A DNA stretch of 64,000 bases from Nonomuraea gerenzanensis (GTDB taxonomy: Bacteria > Actinomycetota > Actinomycetes > Streptosporangiales > Streptosporangiaceae). Under the pieces are notes generated by a model. That model was not told the origin of the DNA and ran no database searches. It saw only the letters and a program-made list of their open reading frames with translations. Below, one piece after another: positions 1-13,200 of this stretch (the first letter of the stretch is position 1; every line of letters begins with the position of its first letter). The translations under genes and the position numbers were made by a program. Location of the stretch: NCBI RefSeq assembly GCF_020215645.1, contig NZ_CP084058.1, forward strand, positions 1-64,000. The letters run 5' to 3'.

Positions 1-43
1 ACGATCGCGGGGGGCCGCGAGAGGAAGGAGGGGGAGCCGCACC

Positions 44-1627
44 ATGAACGGTGTCGACCTCGGCACGGTATGGGCGAGTGCCCTGGGCAACTTCCTCAAC
101 GAGAACGTGCCCATCCAGCAGCGCACCTGGCTGTCGATGGTGCGGCCGATCGCCCTGGCCAACGACACGATCGTGCTCGGCGTCCCCAACGACTTCCTCA
201 AGGACCTCATCGAGAGCAACAAGCTGCGCCCGCTCGTGACGCACGCGCTCTCGCAGGAGCTCGGGCGGACCATGCGGGTGGCCGTGATGATCGACACGGC
301 GGCGCCGGAGCAGCGCGCCGGCGAGCCTCATCAACAGCCTGTGACTCAAAGTTATCCCCAGGGTGTGGAGAGTCAGCTGCGTTATGCACAGCCCGTGCAA
401 CCGCAGCCCAACCAGGCTTCGGAGCCTCCGCAGTTCTATTCTCCACAGCCGGAGCAGCCCCAGATATCCACCGAATATCCACAGCAGGGCTTCTCTTTTG
501 AACAGGCCCAGCCGTACACACCGCCTGTGGAGAAGTCGCCGGAGCCGGCCCCGAACCGGTGGGAAGCGAAGAGCAACAAGCCCAGCGAACCGGCCAGACT
601 TAATCAGAAGTACACATTCGAGACATTCGTCATCGGTGCCAGCAACCGGTTCGCCCATGCGGCGGCCGTGGCGGTGGCCGAATCCCCCGCGAAGGCGTAC
701 AACCCGCTGTTCATCTATGGCGACTCGGGGCTGGGGAAGACGCACCTGCTGCACGCGATCGGGCATTACGCCCAGAGCCTGTACGACGGGGCGCGGGTGA
801 GATACGTGAGCTCCGAGGAGTTCACCAACGACTTCATCAACAGCATCCGCGACCACAAGGCCGACGGCTTCCGCGGCCGCTACCGGGCGATCGACATCCT
901 GCTCGTGGACGACATCCAGTTCCTGGAGGGCAAGGAGCAGACGCAGGAGGAGTTCTTCCACACCTTCAACACCCTGCACAACGCCAACAAGCAGATCGTC
1001 ATCTCCAGCGACCGGGCGCCCAAGCAGCTCATCACGCTGGAGGACCGGCTGCGCAACCGGTTCGAGTGGGGCCTGATCACCGACGTCCAGCCGCCCGAGC
1101 TGGAGACCCGGATCGCCATCCTCAGGAAGAAGGCCATCCAGGAGGGCCTGGCCGCGCCGCCCGAGGTGCTCGAGTACATCGCCAGCCGCATCTCCACCAA
1201 CATCCGGGAGCTGGAGGGCGCGCTGATCAGGGTCACCGCGTTCGCCAGCCTCAACCGGCAGGGCGTGGACCTGCAGCTGGCCGAGGTGGTGCTGAAGGAC
1301 CTGATCACCTCGGAGTCCGACACCGAGATCACCATCGCGGCCATCATGAGCGAGACCGCGCAGTACTTCGGCATCAGCATCGACGACCTGTGCGGCACCT
1401 CGCGCAGCCGGGCGCTCGTCAACGCCCGGCAGATCGCCATGTATCTGGCCCGCGAGCTGACCGAGCTGTCGCTGCCGAAGATCGGGCAGCAGTTCGGCGG
1501 CCGTGACCACACCACCGTGATGCACGCCGAGCGGAAGATCCGCTCGCTCATCGCGGAGCGCAGGTCGATGTACAACCAGGTCAACGAGCTAACAATGCGG
1601 ATCAAGCAGACACAGCGTGGATCTTGA
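44..1627 (+). CDS. dnaA: Chromosomal replication initiator DnaA
   Basis: DnaA binds 9-bp boxes at oriC, forms an ATP-dependent filament and opens the duplex. The 527-aa protein has an N-terminal interaction domain (about 1-85), a long Gln/Pro-rich linker (about 86-188), an AAA+ core with Walker [10 protein letters not shown] near residue 226 and Walker B LLVDDIQF, and the C-terminal box-binding signature [15 protein letters not shown]. The linker is long, as is usual in actinomycetes. The linker DNA itself carries box-like words such as TTATCCCCA near 352 and ATATCCACA near 476. The gene opens the window and is followed by the origin. A GAGGAAGGAGG-type ribosome site lies about a dozen bases before the ATG. 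Confidence 0.98.
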   Translation: MNGVDLGTVWASALGNFLNENVPIQQRTWLSMVRPIALANDTIVLGVPNDFLKDLIESNKLRPLVTHALSQELGRTMRVAVMIDTAAPEQRAGEPHQQPVTQSYPQGVESQLRYAQPVQPQPNQASEPPQFYSPQPEQPQISTEYPQQGFSFEQAQPYTPPVEKSPEPAPNRWEAKSNKPSEPARLNQKYTFETFVIGASNRFAHAAAVAVAESPAKAYNPLFIYGDSGLGKTHLLHAIGHYAQSLYDGARVRYVSSEEFTNDFINSIRDHKADGFRGRYRAIDILLVDDIQFLEGKEQTQEEFFHTFNTLHNANKQIVISSDRAPKQLITLEDRLRNRFEWGLITDVQPPELETRIAILRKKAIQEGLAAPPEVLEYIASRISTNIRELEGALIRVTAFASLNRQGVDLQLAEVVLKDLITSESDTEITIAAIMSETAQYFGISIDDLCGTSRSRALVNARQIAMYLARELTELSLPKIGQQFGGRDHTTVMHAERKIRSLIAERRSMYNQVNELTMRIKQTQRGS

Positions 1628-2127
1628 GTTTGTACACAGCCTGTGGAAAACGCTGTGGACCAGCGGAAACACAGAAATTCACCCGCCGTTCGCCCGACAA
1701 TGCTGGGAAAAATCCGTCCACATGGGTTGGGGACAAGGCTGGGGACATCCTGTGGGGAACTTGGGGACTACCAGTGGACAGCGTGTGGACAGACTGTGAA
1801 CAACGGATCTGGGGCTCCAAAAGGGCCCCTTCTACCCGGTGGATAACCTGTGGAAACCTCGTGGATAACCCCGGTCTTCCCGTGGATGACGGGACCATGA
1901 TCTGGGGACGGCCTGTGGGCAGAGAATCTCCATCCCCAGGCGGCGAAGTTCTCCCCAGGCGTCGCCCACAGTACAAGTGGATGAAAATATGGCGGCTGAC
2001 CAGCCAAGACTCTGGTTGTCCACAGTTTCCACAGCCCCTAGTGTGATGACTTCCTATCTCTCTAACTAAGAAACTCAAAGACCCATAGAGGGGTTCTCCC
2101 GGAGCGCGAGTCCGGGAGGGTGGATCC
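1628..2127. other. oriC, replication origin with DnaA-box cluster
   Basis: This noncoding interval between dnaA and dnaN is filled with DnaA-box-like words in both orientations. Clear examples are TGTGGAAAA (about 1642), TGTGGACCA (about 1654), TGTGGACAG (about 1785), GTGGATAA (about 1850 and 1861), TTGTCCACA (2016-2024) and TTTCCACA (about 2026). Many further one- or two-mismatch versions occur. An AT-richer stretch around 2040-2080 precedes dnaN and could be the unwinding element or the dnaN promoter. Position, length and box density are those of an actinomycete oriC. Confidence 0.95.
2096..2118 (+). promoter_or_regulatory. Stem-loop in the dnaN leader
   Basis: CTCCCGGA (2096-2103) and TCCGGGAG (2111-2118) are perfect 8-bp inverted arms around a 7-base loop. 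The hairpin lies about 45 bases before the dnaN start, downstream of an AT-rich stretch. It has no T-run, so it is more likely a leader structure or protein site than an intrinsic terminator. Function is inferred from position only. Confidence 0.5.
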
Positions 2128-2163
2128 TTGAGATCCTTGAATCAACGACGACCCAGGAGGCTG

Positions 2164-3309
2164 ATGACCGTGATGTTCCGAATCGAGCGAGACGTCCTCG
2201 CTGAGGCGGTGGCATGGACGGCACGCAGCCTCCCGGCACGCCCGTCGGTGCCCGTTCTCGCGGGCATGCGCCTGGAGGTCACCGAGCAGCAGCAGCTCAA
2301 GCTCTCCGGCTTCGACTACGAGGTCTCCGCCGAGGTGACGCTGGAGCTGCACACCGGTGAGGCCGGGGTCGTGCTGGTCTCCGGCAAGCTGCTCGCCGAG
2401 ATCACCCGTGCGCTTCCCGCACAGCCTGTGGACTTCGTGGTGGAAGGCGCCAAGGCGGTCGTCACGTGCGGCAGCGCGCGGTTCACCCTGCTGACCATGC
2501 CTGTGGAGGACTACCCGACCCTCCCGGCCATGCCGCCCGCCGCCGGCCGCGTCGGCAGCGACGTGTTCGCCTCCGCCGTCAGCCAGGTCGCCGTCGCCGC
2601 GGGCCGCGACGACACGCTGCCGATGCTCACGGGCGTACGGATGGAGATCGAGGGCGACACGGTCACCCTGGCCGCGACCGACCGCTACCGGCTGGCCGTG
2701 CGCGAGCTGAAGTGGCAGCCGGGGCAGCCCGACTTCGCCGCGATCGCGATGATCCCCGGCAAGACGCTCGCCGACACCGCCAAGGCGCTCGGCGCGACGG
2801 GCGCCGAGGTGGAGATCGCGCTCAGCTCCGCCGGCGGCACCGGCGAGGGCATGATCGGCTTCTCAAGCGCGGGGCGGCGCACGACGACGCGGCTGCTCGA
2901 CCCGGAGTTCCCCAAGTACCGCTCGCTGCTGCCCACCGAGTTCTCCGCCCGGGCCGACCTGTCCACAGGTCCGTTCGTCGAGGCGGTCAAGCGCGTGGCC
3001 CTGGTCGCCGAGCGCAACACGCCGGTGCGGCTGGCGTTCAAGAGCGGCGAGGTCGTGCTGGAGGCCGGCAGCGGCGACGAGGCGCAGGCCGTCGAGGCAC
3101 TGCCTGTGGACTACGAGGGCGAGGAGATGAACATCGCCTTCAACCACCAGTTTCTGCTGGAAGGGCTGGGTGCCATCGACTCCGACGTGGCCAGGCTCCA
3201 GATGACCACGTCCACGAAGCCCGCTATCCTCACCGGTGGCAAGCCTGTGGAGGACGGTGCCGTAACGGACTACCGCTACCTGATCATGCCCATCCGACTG
3301 TCAGGCTGA
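2164..3309 (+). CDS. dnaN: DNA polymerase III sliding clamp (beta)
   Basis: The beta clamp is a ring that tethers DNA polymerase III to template DNA. The 381-aa product begins MTVMFRIERDVLAEAVAW, typical of actinobacterial DnaN, and ends with the clamp C-terminus YLIMPIRL. AGGAGG at 2155-2160 is only three bases from the ATG at 2164 and nine from the in-frame GTG at 2170, so the true start may be 2170. An upstream ATG at 2128 would add 12 basic residues absent from the family and is not preferred. Gene order oriC-dnaN-gnd-recF fits the origin block. Confidence 0.97.
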   Translation: MTVMFRIERDVLAEAVAWTARSLPARPSVPVLAGMRLEVTEQQQLKLSGFDYEVSAEVTLELHTGEAGVVLVSGKLLAEITRALPAQPVDFVVEGAKAVVTCGSARFTLLTMPVEDYPTLPAMPPAAGRVGSDVFASAVSQVAVAAGRDDTLPMLTGVRMEIEGDTVTLAATDRYRLAVRELKWQPGQPDFAAIAMIPGKTLADTAKALGATGAEVEIALSSAGGTGEGMIGFSSAGRRTTTRLLDPEFPKYRSLLPTEFSARADLSTGPFVEAVKRVALVAERNTPVRLAFKSGEVVLEAGSGDEAQAVEALPVDYEGEEMNIAFNHQFLLEGLGAIDSDVARLQMTTSTKPAILTGGKPVEDGAVTDYRYLIMPIRLSG

Positions 3310-3352
3310 ACCTGTCATCGGAGATGATGGAAGTCTGACAAGGGGGTACATC

Positions 3353-4297
3353 ATGCAGATCGGCATGGTCGGACTGGGCAAGATGGGCGGCAACATGGCC
3401 GAACGGCTGCGCCGCGGCGGTCATGAGGTCGTCGGTTACGACCGCGACCCGGCGATCAGCGACGTCGCCAGCCTGAAGGAGCTGGCCGAACGCCTGCAGG
3501 CGCCGCGCGCCGTCTGGGTCATGGTGCCCGCCGGCAAGCCCACGCAGACCACCGTCGACGACCTGGGCGAGCTGCTCGACGAGGGCGACATCGTCATCGA
3601 CGGCGGCAACTCCCACTACGTGGACGACCAGAAGCACGCCGCCGAGCTGGCGGAGAAGGGCATCGGCTTCGTCGACTGCGGCGTCAGCGGCGGCGTGTGG
3701 GGCCTGCAGAACGGCTACGCGCTGATGTGCGGCGGCGAGAAGTCCCACGTGGACCGGCTCATGCCCATCTTCGAGACGCTCAAGCCCGAGGGCGAGGACG
3801 GCTTCGTGCACGCGGGCGACGTCGGCGCCGGGCACTTCGCGAAGATGGTCCACAACGGCATCGAGTACGGCATGATGCAGGCCTTCGCCGAGGGCTGGGA
3901 GCTGCTGGAGGCCTCCGACGTCGTCAAGGACGTCAAGGGCTCCTTCAGCAGCTGGCGCACCGGCACCGTGATCCGCTCCTGGCTGCTCGACCTGCTGGTG
4001 CGGGCGCTGGACGACGACGAGCACCTCGAGCAGCTCCGCGGTTACGCACAGGACTCCGGCGAGGGCCGGTGGACCGTGCAGGCGGCCGTGGACCACGCAG
4101 TGCCGCTGCCGGTCATCACGGCCGCGCTGTACGCCAGGTTCGCCTCGCGCCAGGACGACTCCCCCGCGATGAAGGTCGTGGCGGCGCTGCGCAACCAGTT
4201 CGGCGGCCACGCGATCACCTCGGCCGAGGGCAGCACCGGCAAGGGGGCCGACTCCCCCGGCGCCGACGTGACGCCGCCGCGCGAGGCCGATCGCTGA
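3353..4297 (+). CDS. gnd: 6-phosphogluconate dehydrogenase, decarboxylating (short form)
   Basis: This enzyme oxidises and decarboxylates 6-phosphogluconate to ribulose 5-phosphate in the pentose phosphate pathway. The 314-aa protein is the short GndA/YqeC-like form. It starts with a Rossmann motif, GLGKMGGNM (7-15), followed by the substrate loop GVSGGVWGLQNG (110-121) and catalytic Lys164 in FAKMVHNGIEYG. Its place between dnaN and recF is a known actinomycete arrangement with no obvious functional link to replication. The 100-bp gap to recF contains TTTTCCACA and ATCCACA, both DnaA-box-like. Confidence 0.95.
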   Translation: MQIGMVGLGKMGGNMAERLRRGGHEVVGYDRDPAISDVASLKELAERLQAPRAVWVMVPAGKPTQTTVDDLGELLDEGDIVIDGGNSHYVDDQKHAAELAEKGIGFVDCGVSGGVWGLQNGYALMCGGEKSHVDRLMPIFETLKPEGEDGFVHAGDVGAGHFAKMVHNGIEYGMMQAFAEGWELLEASDVVKDVKGSFSSWRTGTVIRSWLLDLLVRALDDDEHLEQLRGYAQDSGEGRWTVQAAVDHAVPLPVITAALYARFASRQDDSPAMKVVAALRNQFGGHAITSAEGSTGKGADSPGADVTPPREADR

Positions 4298-4399
4298 TCG
4301 GCGAGGGCCGATTCCCGGGGTCATCCACAACACCAAGGGTTTTCCACAGAACGTATGCCGGTGACCCCGGTGACCCGTGAGGCGCACTAACCTCGTGGG

Positions 4400-5644
4400 G
4401 TGCATGTCGCCCACCTCTCGCTGACCGACTTCCGGTCCTACCCGTCGGTGGAGCTCGGCCTGGAGCCGGGCGTCACGGCGTTCGTGGGGCCCAACGGCCA
4501 GGGCAAGACCAACCTGGTCGAGGCCCTGGGCTATGTCGCGACGCACTCCAGCCACCGGGTGGCCAGCGACGCGCCGCTGGTGCGCCAGGGCGCCACCCGG
4601 GCGATCGTGCGCTGCGCCATCCAGCGGGATGATCGGCGGGCGCTGATCGAGCTGGAGATCAACCCGGGGCGGGCCAACCGCGCCAGGCTCAACCGCTCCC
4701 CCGTCTCACGGGCCCGTGACGTCGTCGGCCTGCTGCGCACGGTGCTGTTCGCGCCCGAGGACCTCGCGCTGTCCAAGGGCGACCCGTCCGAGCGCCGCCG
4801 CTTCCTCGACGACCTGCTGGTGTCCAGGACACCCCGGTTCGCGGGGGTGCGTGCCGACTACGACCGGGTGCTGAAGCAGCGCGGAGCCCTGCTGCGTACG
4901 GCCGCGCAGGCCCGCAGAGGCAGCAGGAGCCCGCGGCGGCAGGAGAGGGACAGCGGGTTCGCCGCGGCCGGCGCGGGCGACGTGCTGAGCACTCTGGAGG
5001 TCTGGGACGCCCATCTGGCCCGGCACGGGGCGGAGTTGTTGCGCGGGCGCCTGGAGCTCATCGAGGCGCTGCGCCCGCTGGTGGCCGGATCCTACGCCGC
5101 GCTGGCGCCGTCGAGCGCTCCGGCGACGCTCGCCTACCGCAGCACGTTGTCCACAGGCGGGGATCCAGGCGAGGGGGGTCAGGAGGGCGAAGCCCCCGGT
5201 GAGCGGGGATCTTTCGATACACAGACGTTATCCACAGACTTGGGGAAAACCCTTGAAGAACGTCTGCGGGAGCGGCTAATAGAGGTCCGCTCGTCGGAGC
5301 TCGAACGAGGGGTCACGCTCGTCGGGCCGCACCGCGACGACCTGGTTCTCGGGCTGGGCGAGCTGCCTGCCCGGGGTTACGCCAGCCACGGCGAGTCCTG
5401 GTCGTTCGCGCTGGCGCTGCGGCTGGCGGCCTACGACCTGCTGCGGGCCGACGGGGGCGATCCCGTGCTGATCCTCGACGACGTGTTCGCCGAGCTCGAC
5501 AGCCAGCGCAGGCGGCGGCTCGCGGAGATGGTGGCGCCCGCCGAGCAGGTGCTGATCACCGCGGCGGTCGCGGACGACGTGCCGCAGGAGCTGGTGGGAG
5601 GCAGGTTCGACGTCGCGGAGGGGAGTGTGACGCGTGTCCGCTGA
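4400..5644 (+). CDS. recF: DNA replication and repair protein RecF
   Basis: RecF is an SMC-like ATPase that helps load RecA at gaps. Walker A GPNGQGKT is at 30-37, and the ABC signature and Walker B region ends [10 protein letters not shown]. Translation starts at GTG 4400 (MHVAHLSL in family form). Two variable inserts interrupt the fold: a basic stretch [14 protein letters not shown], and a Gly/Glu-rich loop around residues 250-285. That second loop is encoded by DNA carrying TTGTCCACA (5147-5155) and TTATCCACA (5228-5236), both reading Leu-Ser-Thr. The 3' end overlaps dciA by 11 bp, implying coupled translation. Confidence 0.97.
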   Translation: MHVAHLSLTDFRSYPSVELGLEPGVTAFVGPNGQGKTNLVEALGYVATHSSHRVASDAPLVRQGATRAIVRCAIQRDDRRALIELEINPGRANRARLNRSPVSRARDVVGLLRTVLFAPEDLALSKGDPSERRRFLDDLLVSRTPRFAGVRADYDRVLKQRGALLRTAAQARRGSRSPRRQERDSGFAAAGAGDVLSTLEVWDAHLARHGAELLRGRLELIEALRPLVAGSYAALAPSSAPATLAYRSTLSTGGDPGEGGQEGEAPGERGSFDTQTLSTDLGKTLEERLRERLIEVRSSELERGVTLVGPHRDDLVLGLGELPARGYASHGESWSFALALRLAAYDLLRADGGDPVLILDDVFAELDSQRRRRLAEMVAPAEQVLITAAVADDVPQELVGGRFDVAEGSVTRVR

Positions 5645-6320
5645 CGACGTACCGCCGAGGAGCGGAAGTTATCCACAGGGTGGGGCTTCCGGTGGACGAA
5701 CGCGGCCCGGCGCGGCCGGTGGGCGCGCGGCGGGCGACGGTCGTCCACAGGCGGGGACGACCGGTGCACAACCGGCCGGACCTGGCGGGCCCGCGGGGGG
5801 CGGCGGGCCTTTCGCCGCGGCCGGCGGTGAGAACGCGACCGCCAGAGGCGTGGCCATGGCGAGGGAGAAGCTCGCCCAGGCCAAGGCCGACGCCGCCAAA
5901 CGCGGCCAGCTCCCCCGCCGCGAGCCCAGGCGCAGGGCGGCCGGCGGCCCGCGCAGGGAGAACGGAGATCCCCAGCTTTTCGGACGCGCGATCGCCGACC
6001 TGCTGGCCGATCGCGGCTGGGAGCGCCCGGCGAAGGTGGGCGCGGTGTTCGGCCGCTGGGTCGAGATCGTGGGCCCTGACCTGGCCGCCCACACCAAGCC
6101 AGAGTCGTTCGACGACGGCGAGGTGCTGATCGCGGCCGACTCGACGGCGTGGGCGACGCAGGTCCGGCTGCTCGCCCGCACCCTCGTACGCAGGCTCAAC
6201 GAGGAGCTCGGCGACGGCACCGTGACAAAGGTCAAGGTCAGAGGCCCGCAGACGGCGCCGCGTCCATCAGGAGGATTGCGGGTGACCGGAAGGCGGGGTC
6301 CTCGTGACACCTACGGCTAG
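5634..6320 (+). CDS. dciA: DciA-type helicase loader (DUF721)
   Basis: DUF721 proteins are the ancestral bacterial partners that help load the replicative helicase DnaB. The 228-aa product has a disordered Gly/Pro/Arg-rich N-terminus (about 1-110) and the conserved domain from about 115, with [14 protein letters not shown], a [16 protein letters not shown] core and the ending [10 protein letters not shown]. Start GTG 5634 overlaps the recF stop. A perfect DnaA box, TTATCCACA (5669-5677), lies in the codons for the N-terminal linker. Assignment rests on domain and synteny; the gene name follows the family. Confidence 0.9.
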   Translation: MSADDVPPRSGSYPQGGASGGRTRPGAAGGRAAGDGRPQAGTTGAQPAGPGGPAGGGGPFAAAGGENATARGVAMAREKLAQAKADAAKRGQLPRREPRRRAAGGPRRENGDPQLFGRAIADLLADRGWERPAKVGAVFGRWVEIVGPDLAAHTKPESFDDGEVLIAADSTAWATQVRLLARTLVRRLNEELGDGTVTKVKVRGPQTAPRPSGGLRVTGRRGPRDTYG

Positions 6321-8606
<2,286 letters not shown>

Positions 8607-8621
8607 GAAGGACCAACACCT

Positions 8622-11120
<2,499 letters not shown>

Positions 11121-11123
11121 TTC

Positions 11124-11864
11124 ATGAGCGCCCAGGGTGGTCCAGCCAGGACCAAGGCGGCTTCGGGTAACGGACAGCAGCCGAAGAAGCCCGCAGAGAC
11201 CGAGATGTTCGACGCGGTCGAAGACGGCCAGGACACCTCGCCCGCGCAGGGCAGGTCCATGCCGTCCAAGGAGGACAACAAGCCTTCGCCGCAGCCGGGC
11301 CCGCCCGGCCCTCCGGGCCCCCACGGCCCATCCGGGCCGCAGGGCCCGCCTGTCCCGCCGCAGGGAGCGCAGCAGCAGTCGGAGGGCAACGAGACGGTAC
11401 GCCTGCGCCCGTCGCTGGCCAGCGAGGCCCCGCCGGCCCTTGAGCTGCCCAAGAAGAAGGGCTCCGGCTCGTCCGGAAGCCGCCTGCCCCGCAAGGCCCA
11501 CCTGGTCCTGCGTCGCGTCGAGCCGTGGTCGGCCATGAAGTTCAGCTTCGTGGTCTCCCTGGTCTGCTTCGTGGTGCTGTTCGTGGCCGTGGCCGTCCTG
11601 TACGGCGTGCTGTCGGCCCTGGGTGTCTTCGACTCGATCGTCGACCTGGTCAACCAGCTCGGCCAGGGCGAGCAGGGGCAGAGCTCCATCCCGATCGACA
11701 TCGCCTCCTGGTTCGAGCCCGTGCGGATCCTCGGCTACACGGCGCTGATCGGGGCGGTGAACGTCGTACTGATCACGGCTCTGTCCACGTTGGGGGCGGT
11801 CATCTACAACATCGCCTCCGACCTGGTGGGGGGCGTCGAGGTGACCTTCAGCGAGGCTGAGTAA
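11124..11864 (+). CDS. DUF3566 membrane protein with collagen-like segment
   Basis: A DUF3566 gene directly follows gyrA in most actinobacteria; its function is unsettled. The 246-aa product has a disordered N-terminus and two membrane spans (about 138-165 and 206-232) with the DUF3566 loop between them. Unusually, the disordered part carries six uninterrupted Gly-Pro-X triplets at 59-76 (GPPGPPGPHGPSGPQGPP), a collagen-like run. A GGAGGAGAG ribosome site overlaps the gyrA stop. A membrane role is inferred from topology. Confidence 0.9.
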   Translation: MSAQGGPARTKAASGNGQQPKKPAETEMFDAVEDGQDTSPAQGRSMPSKEDNKPSPQPGPPGPPGPHGPSGPQGPPVPPQGAQQQSEGNETVRLRPSLASEAPPALELPKKKGSGSSGSRLPRKAHLVLRRVEPWSAMKFSFVVSLVCFVVLFVAVAVLYGVLSALGVFDSIVDLVNQLGQGEQGQSSIPIDIASWFEPVRILGYTALIGAVNVVLITALSTLGAVIYNIASDLVGGVEVTFSEAE

Positions 11865-11994
11865 GCGGTGTTGCTCGCGCCGGCCGGTGGGTACGGGCGG
11901 CGCGAGCAGCCTGCTGGAGGCGGTAAGCTTTTCCTCGTTCCGAACAACCGGTTCGCCTCTGTGAAGCGGATGCGATAACGTTCGGGGTGCGAGC

Positions 11995-12068
11995 GGGGCT
12001 ATAGCTCAGTCGGTTAGAGCGCTTCCCTGATAAGGAAGAGGTCCCAGGTTCAAGTCCTGGTAGCCCCA
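11995..12068 (+). tRNA. ileT: tRNA-Ile (GAT)
   Basis: The 74-nt sequence folds with acceptor arms GGGGCTA and TAGCCCC, a D-arm TAGCTCAGTCGGTTAGAG, and anticodon GAT at 12029-12031 in loop CTGATAA. The T-arm is CCAGGTTCAAGTCCTGG. Its 3' half is the attachment site of the integrative element that follows, and integration leaves the tRNA intact. In relatives this gene is followed at once by tRNA-Ala; here tRNA-Ala is about 49 kb away. Confidence 0.98.
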
Positions 12069-12069
12069 C
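12026..12069 (+). repeat. attL, 44-bp core in tRNA-Ile
   Basis: These 44 bases run from the anticodon stem to the base after the tRNA 3' end and are identical to 27277-27320. The flanks differ immediately outside: C versus G before the core, and CCAG versus AGAT after it. This is the left attachment site of the element. Confidence 0.95.
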
Positions 12070-12088
12070 CCAGTCTGACCAGCACAAG

Positions 12089-12123
12089 GGTTGCTCTTCG
12101 ATCTTCGGAGAGCAACCTTTTCT
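12089..12123 (+). terminator. Intrinsic terminator after tRNA-Ile
   Basis: GGTTGCTCT (12089-12097) pairs perfectly with AGAGCAACC (12109-12117) and is followed by a T-rich tail. It lies just inside the element, so the element carries its own terminator for the tRNA transcript. Confidence 0.8.
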
Positions 12124-12206
12124 GTGTTTGAGTGTCTATCTGCGTGACTAGCGTTCCGGATCATGTAGGGCACCCACCCTCTTGCGGTGCCGGTTCAGGA
12201 GTTTCC

Positions 12207-13154
12207 ATGGCAGAGATCAATTGGCACGCCGTCAACAACGGCTTAGAGTTCCTTACGAGCGCAGTAAGCCTCCTCAACGATGGGGAGGTGAAGTACGCCG
12301 CCGTTCACCTGAGCGCTAGCATCGAGATCTTGCTCAAGGTCAGGCTCGCGCGAGAGCACTGGGCGTTGGTCGTGGCAGACCCTAGGGAAGCCCAGCGCAC
12401 GACGTATGACACCGGAGACTTCAAGAGCGCGACGATCGATCAGGTGGTGGAGCGCCTGGTGAAGATCGCAAACGTGGCCATCTCAGACGAAGATCGTAAA
12501 CGGATCAGGAGTCTTAACAGGACCCGTAATCAGATCGCTCATTTCGCCCTGGTGGGAGACAACCCTCTGGCGACGCAGGCAACAGTGGCACGAGCTATGG
12601 AGATGCTCCTCCGCTTCATCGAGAAGGAGCTTGCTCCGGGTGCGCCCGATAGAGAGCGCAAGCTCATCGACGCTACCTTCAGCGAGGTGATGGAGCAGAT
12701 CCGCGAGATCGACGTGCTGGTCAAGGAGCGAATGAACTCCCTGAAGCCGACGATCGATCAGGCTGAGGTGCCCGTAGTCGCCTGTCCTGATTGCCAGAAG
12801 GACTCATACGTCTGTGATGGTGGCCCTGGACGATGTCTGTTCTGCTCCTACCAGTTCGCTGGCGATGTGGTAGCTGAGGACTACGCATCGAACATCTTGC
12901 ACGCGAGCAAGTACCTTGCTGCCAAGATGCGTAGTGAGTGGCCTGTGAGCAGCTGCCATGAGTGCGGAGCTGATGCCCTTGTCCGAGGGGTTCTCGCAAT
13001 GGCGAAGGTGCAGGCCGAAGTGTGTTGCTTCAGTTGCGGCTACTTCGGCAACTACTCCGACCTGGACACCTGTACGAATTGTGGTGAGGTCATGGGGAGA
13101 AGCGAGATGACCGTCTGTGGTAGCTGTTTTGAGTACTTCGCCTCCAAGGACTAA
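12207..13154 (+). CDS. HEPN-like protein with multiple zinc ribbons, AICE cargo
   Basis: I do not recognise a named family. The 315-aa product has a helical N-terminal half with the motif R107-N-x3-H112 (in NRTRNQIAHFAL), the R-x4-H-type signature of HEPN ribonucleases that act in toxin and abortive-infection systems. The C-terminal half is a cysteine array: C193/C196, C203, C210/C213, C250/C253, C273/C274/C277, C289/C292 and C304/C307, enough for three zinc ribbons. The start is ATG 12207, preceded by CAGGAG; a longer reading from 12132 adds an unlikely N-terminus. It sits between attL and the integrase on the opposite strand, a usual cargo slot. A defence or RNA-cleavage role is inference. 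Confidence 0.75.
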   Translation: MAEINWHAVNNGLEFLTSAVSLLNDGEVKYAAVHLSASIEILLKVRLAREHWALVVADPREAQRTTYDTGDFKSATIDQVVERLVKIANVAISDEDRKRIRSLNRTRNQIAHFALVGDNPLATQATVARAMEMLLRFIEKELAPGAPDRERKLIDATFSEVMEQIREIDVLVKERMNSLKPTIDQAEVPVVACPDCQKDSYVCDGGPGRCLFCSYQFAGDVVAEDYASNILHASKYLAAKMRSEWPVSSCHECGADALVRGVLAMAKVQAEVCCFSCGYFGNYSDLDTCTNCGEVMGRSEMTVCGSCFEYFASKD

Positions 13155-13200
13155 GAGCCTGTCCCTCGTCGCATACGAGGGACAGGGTCAAGCCCGAGAC

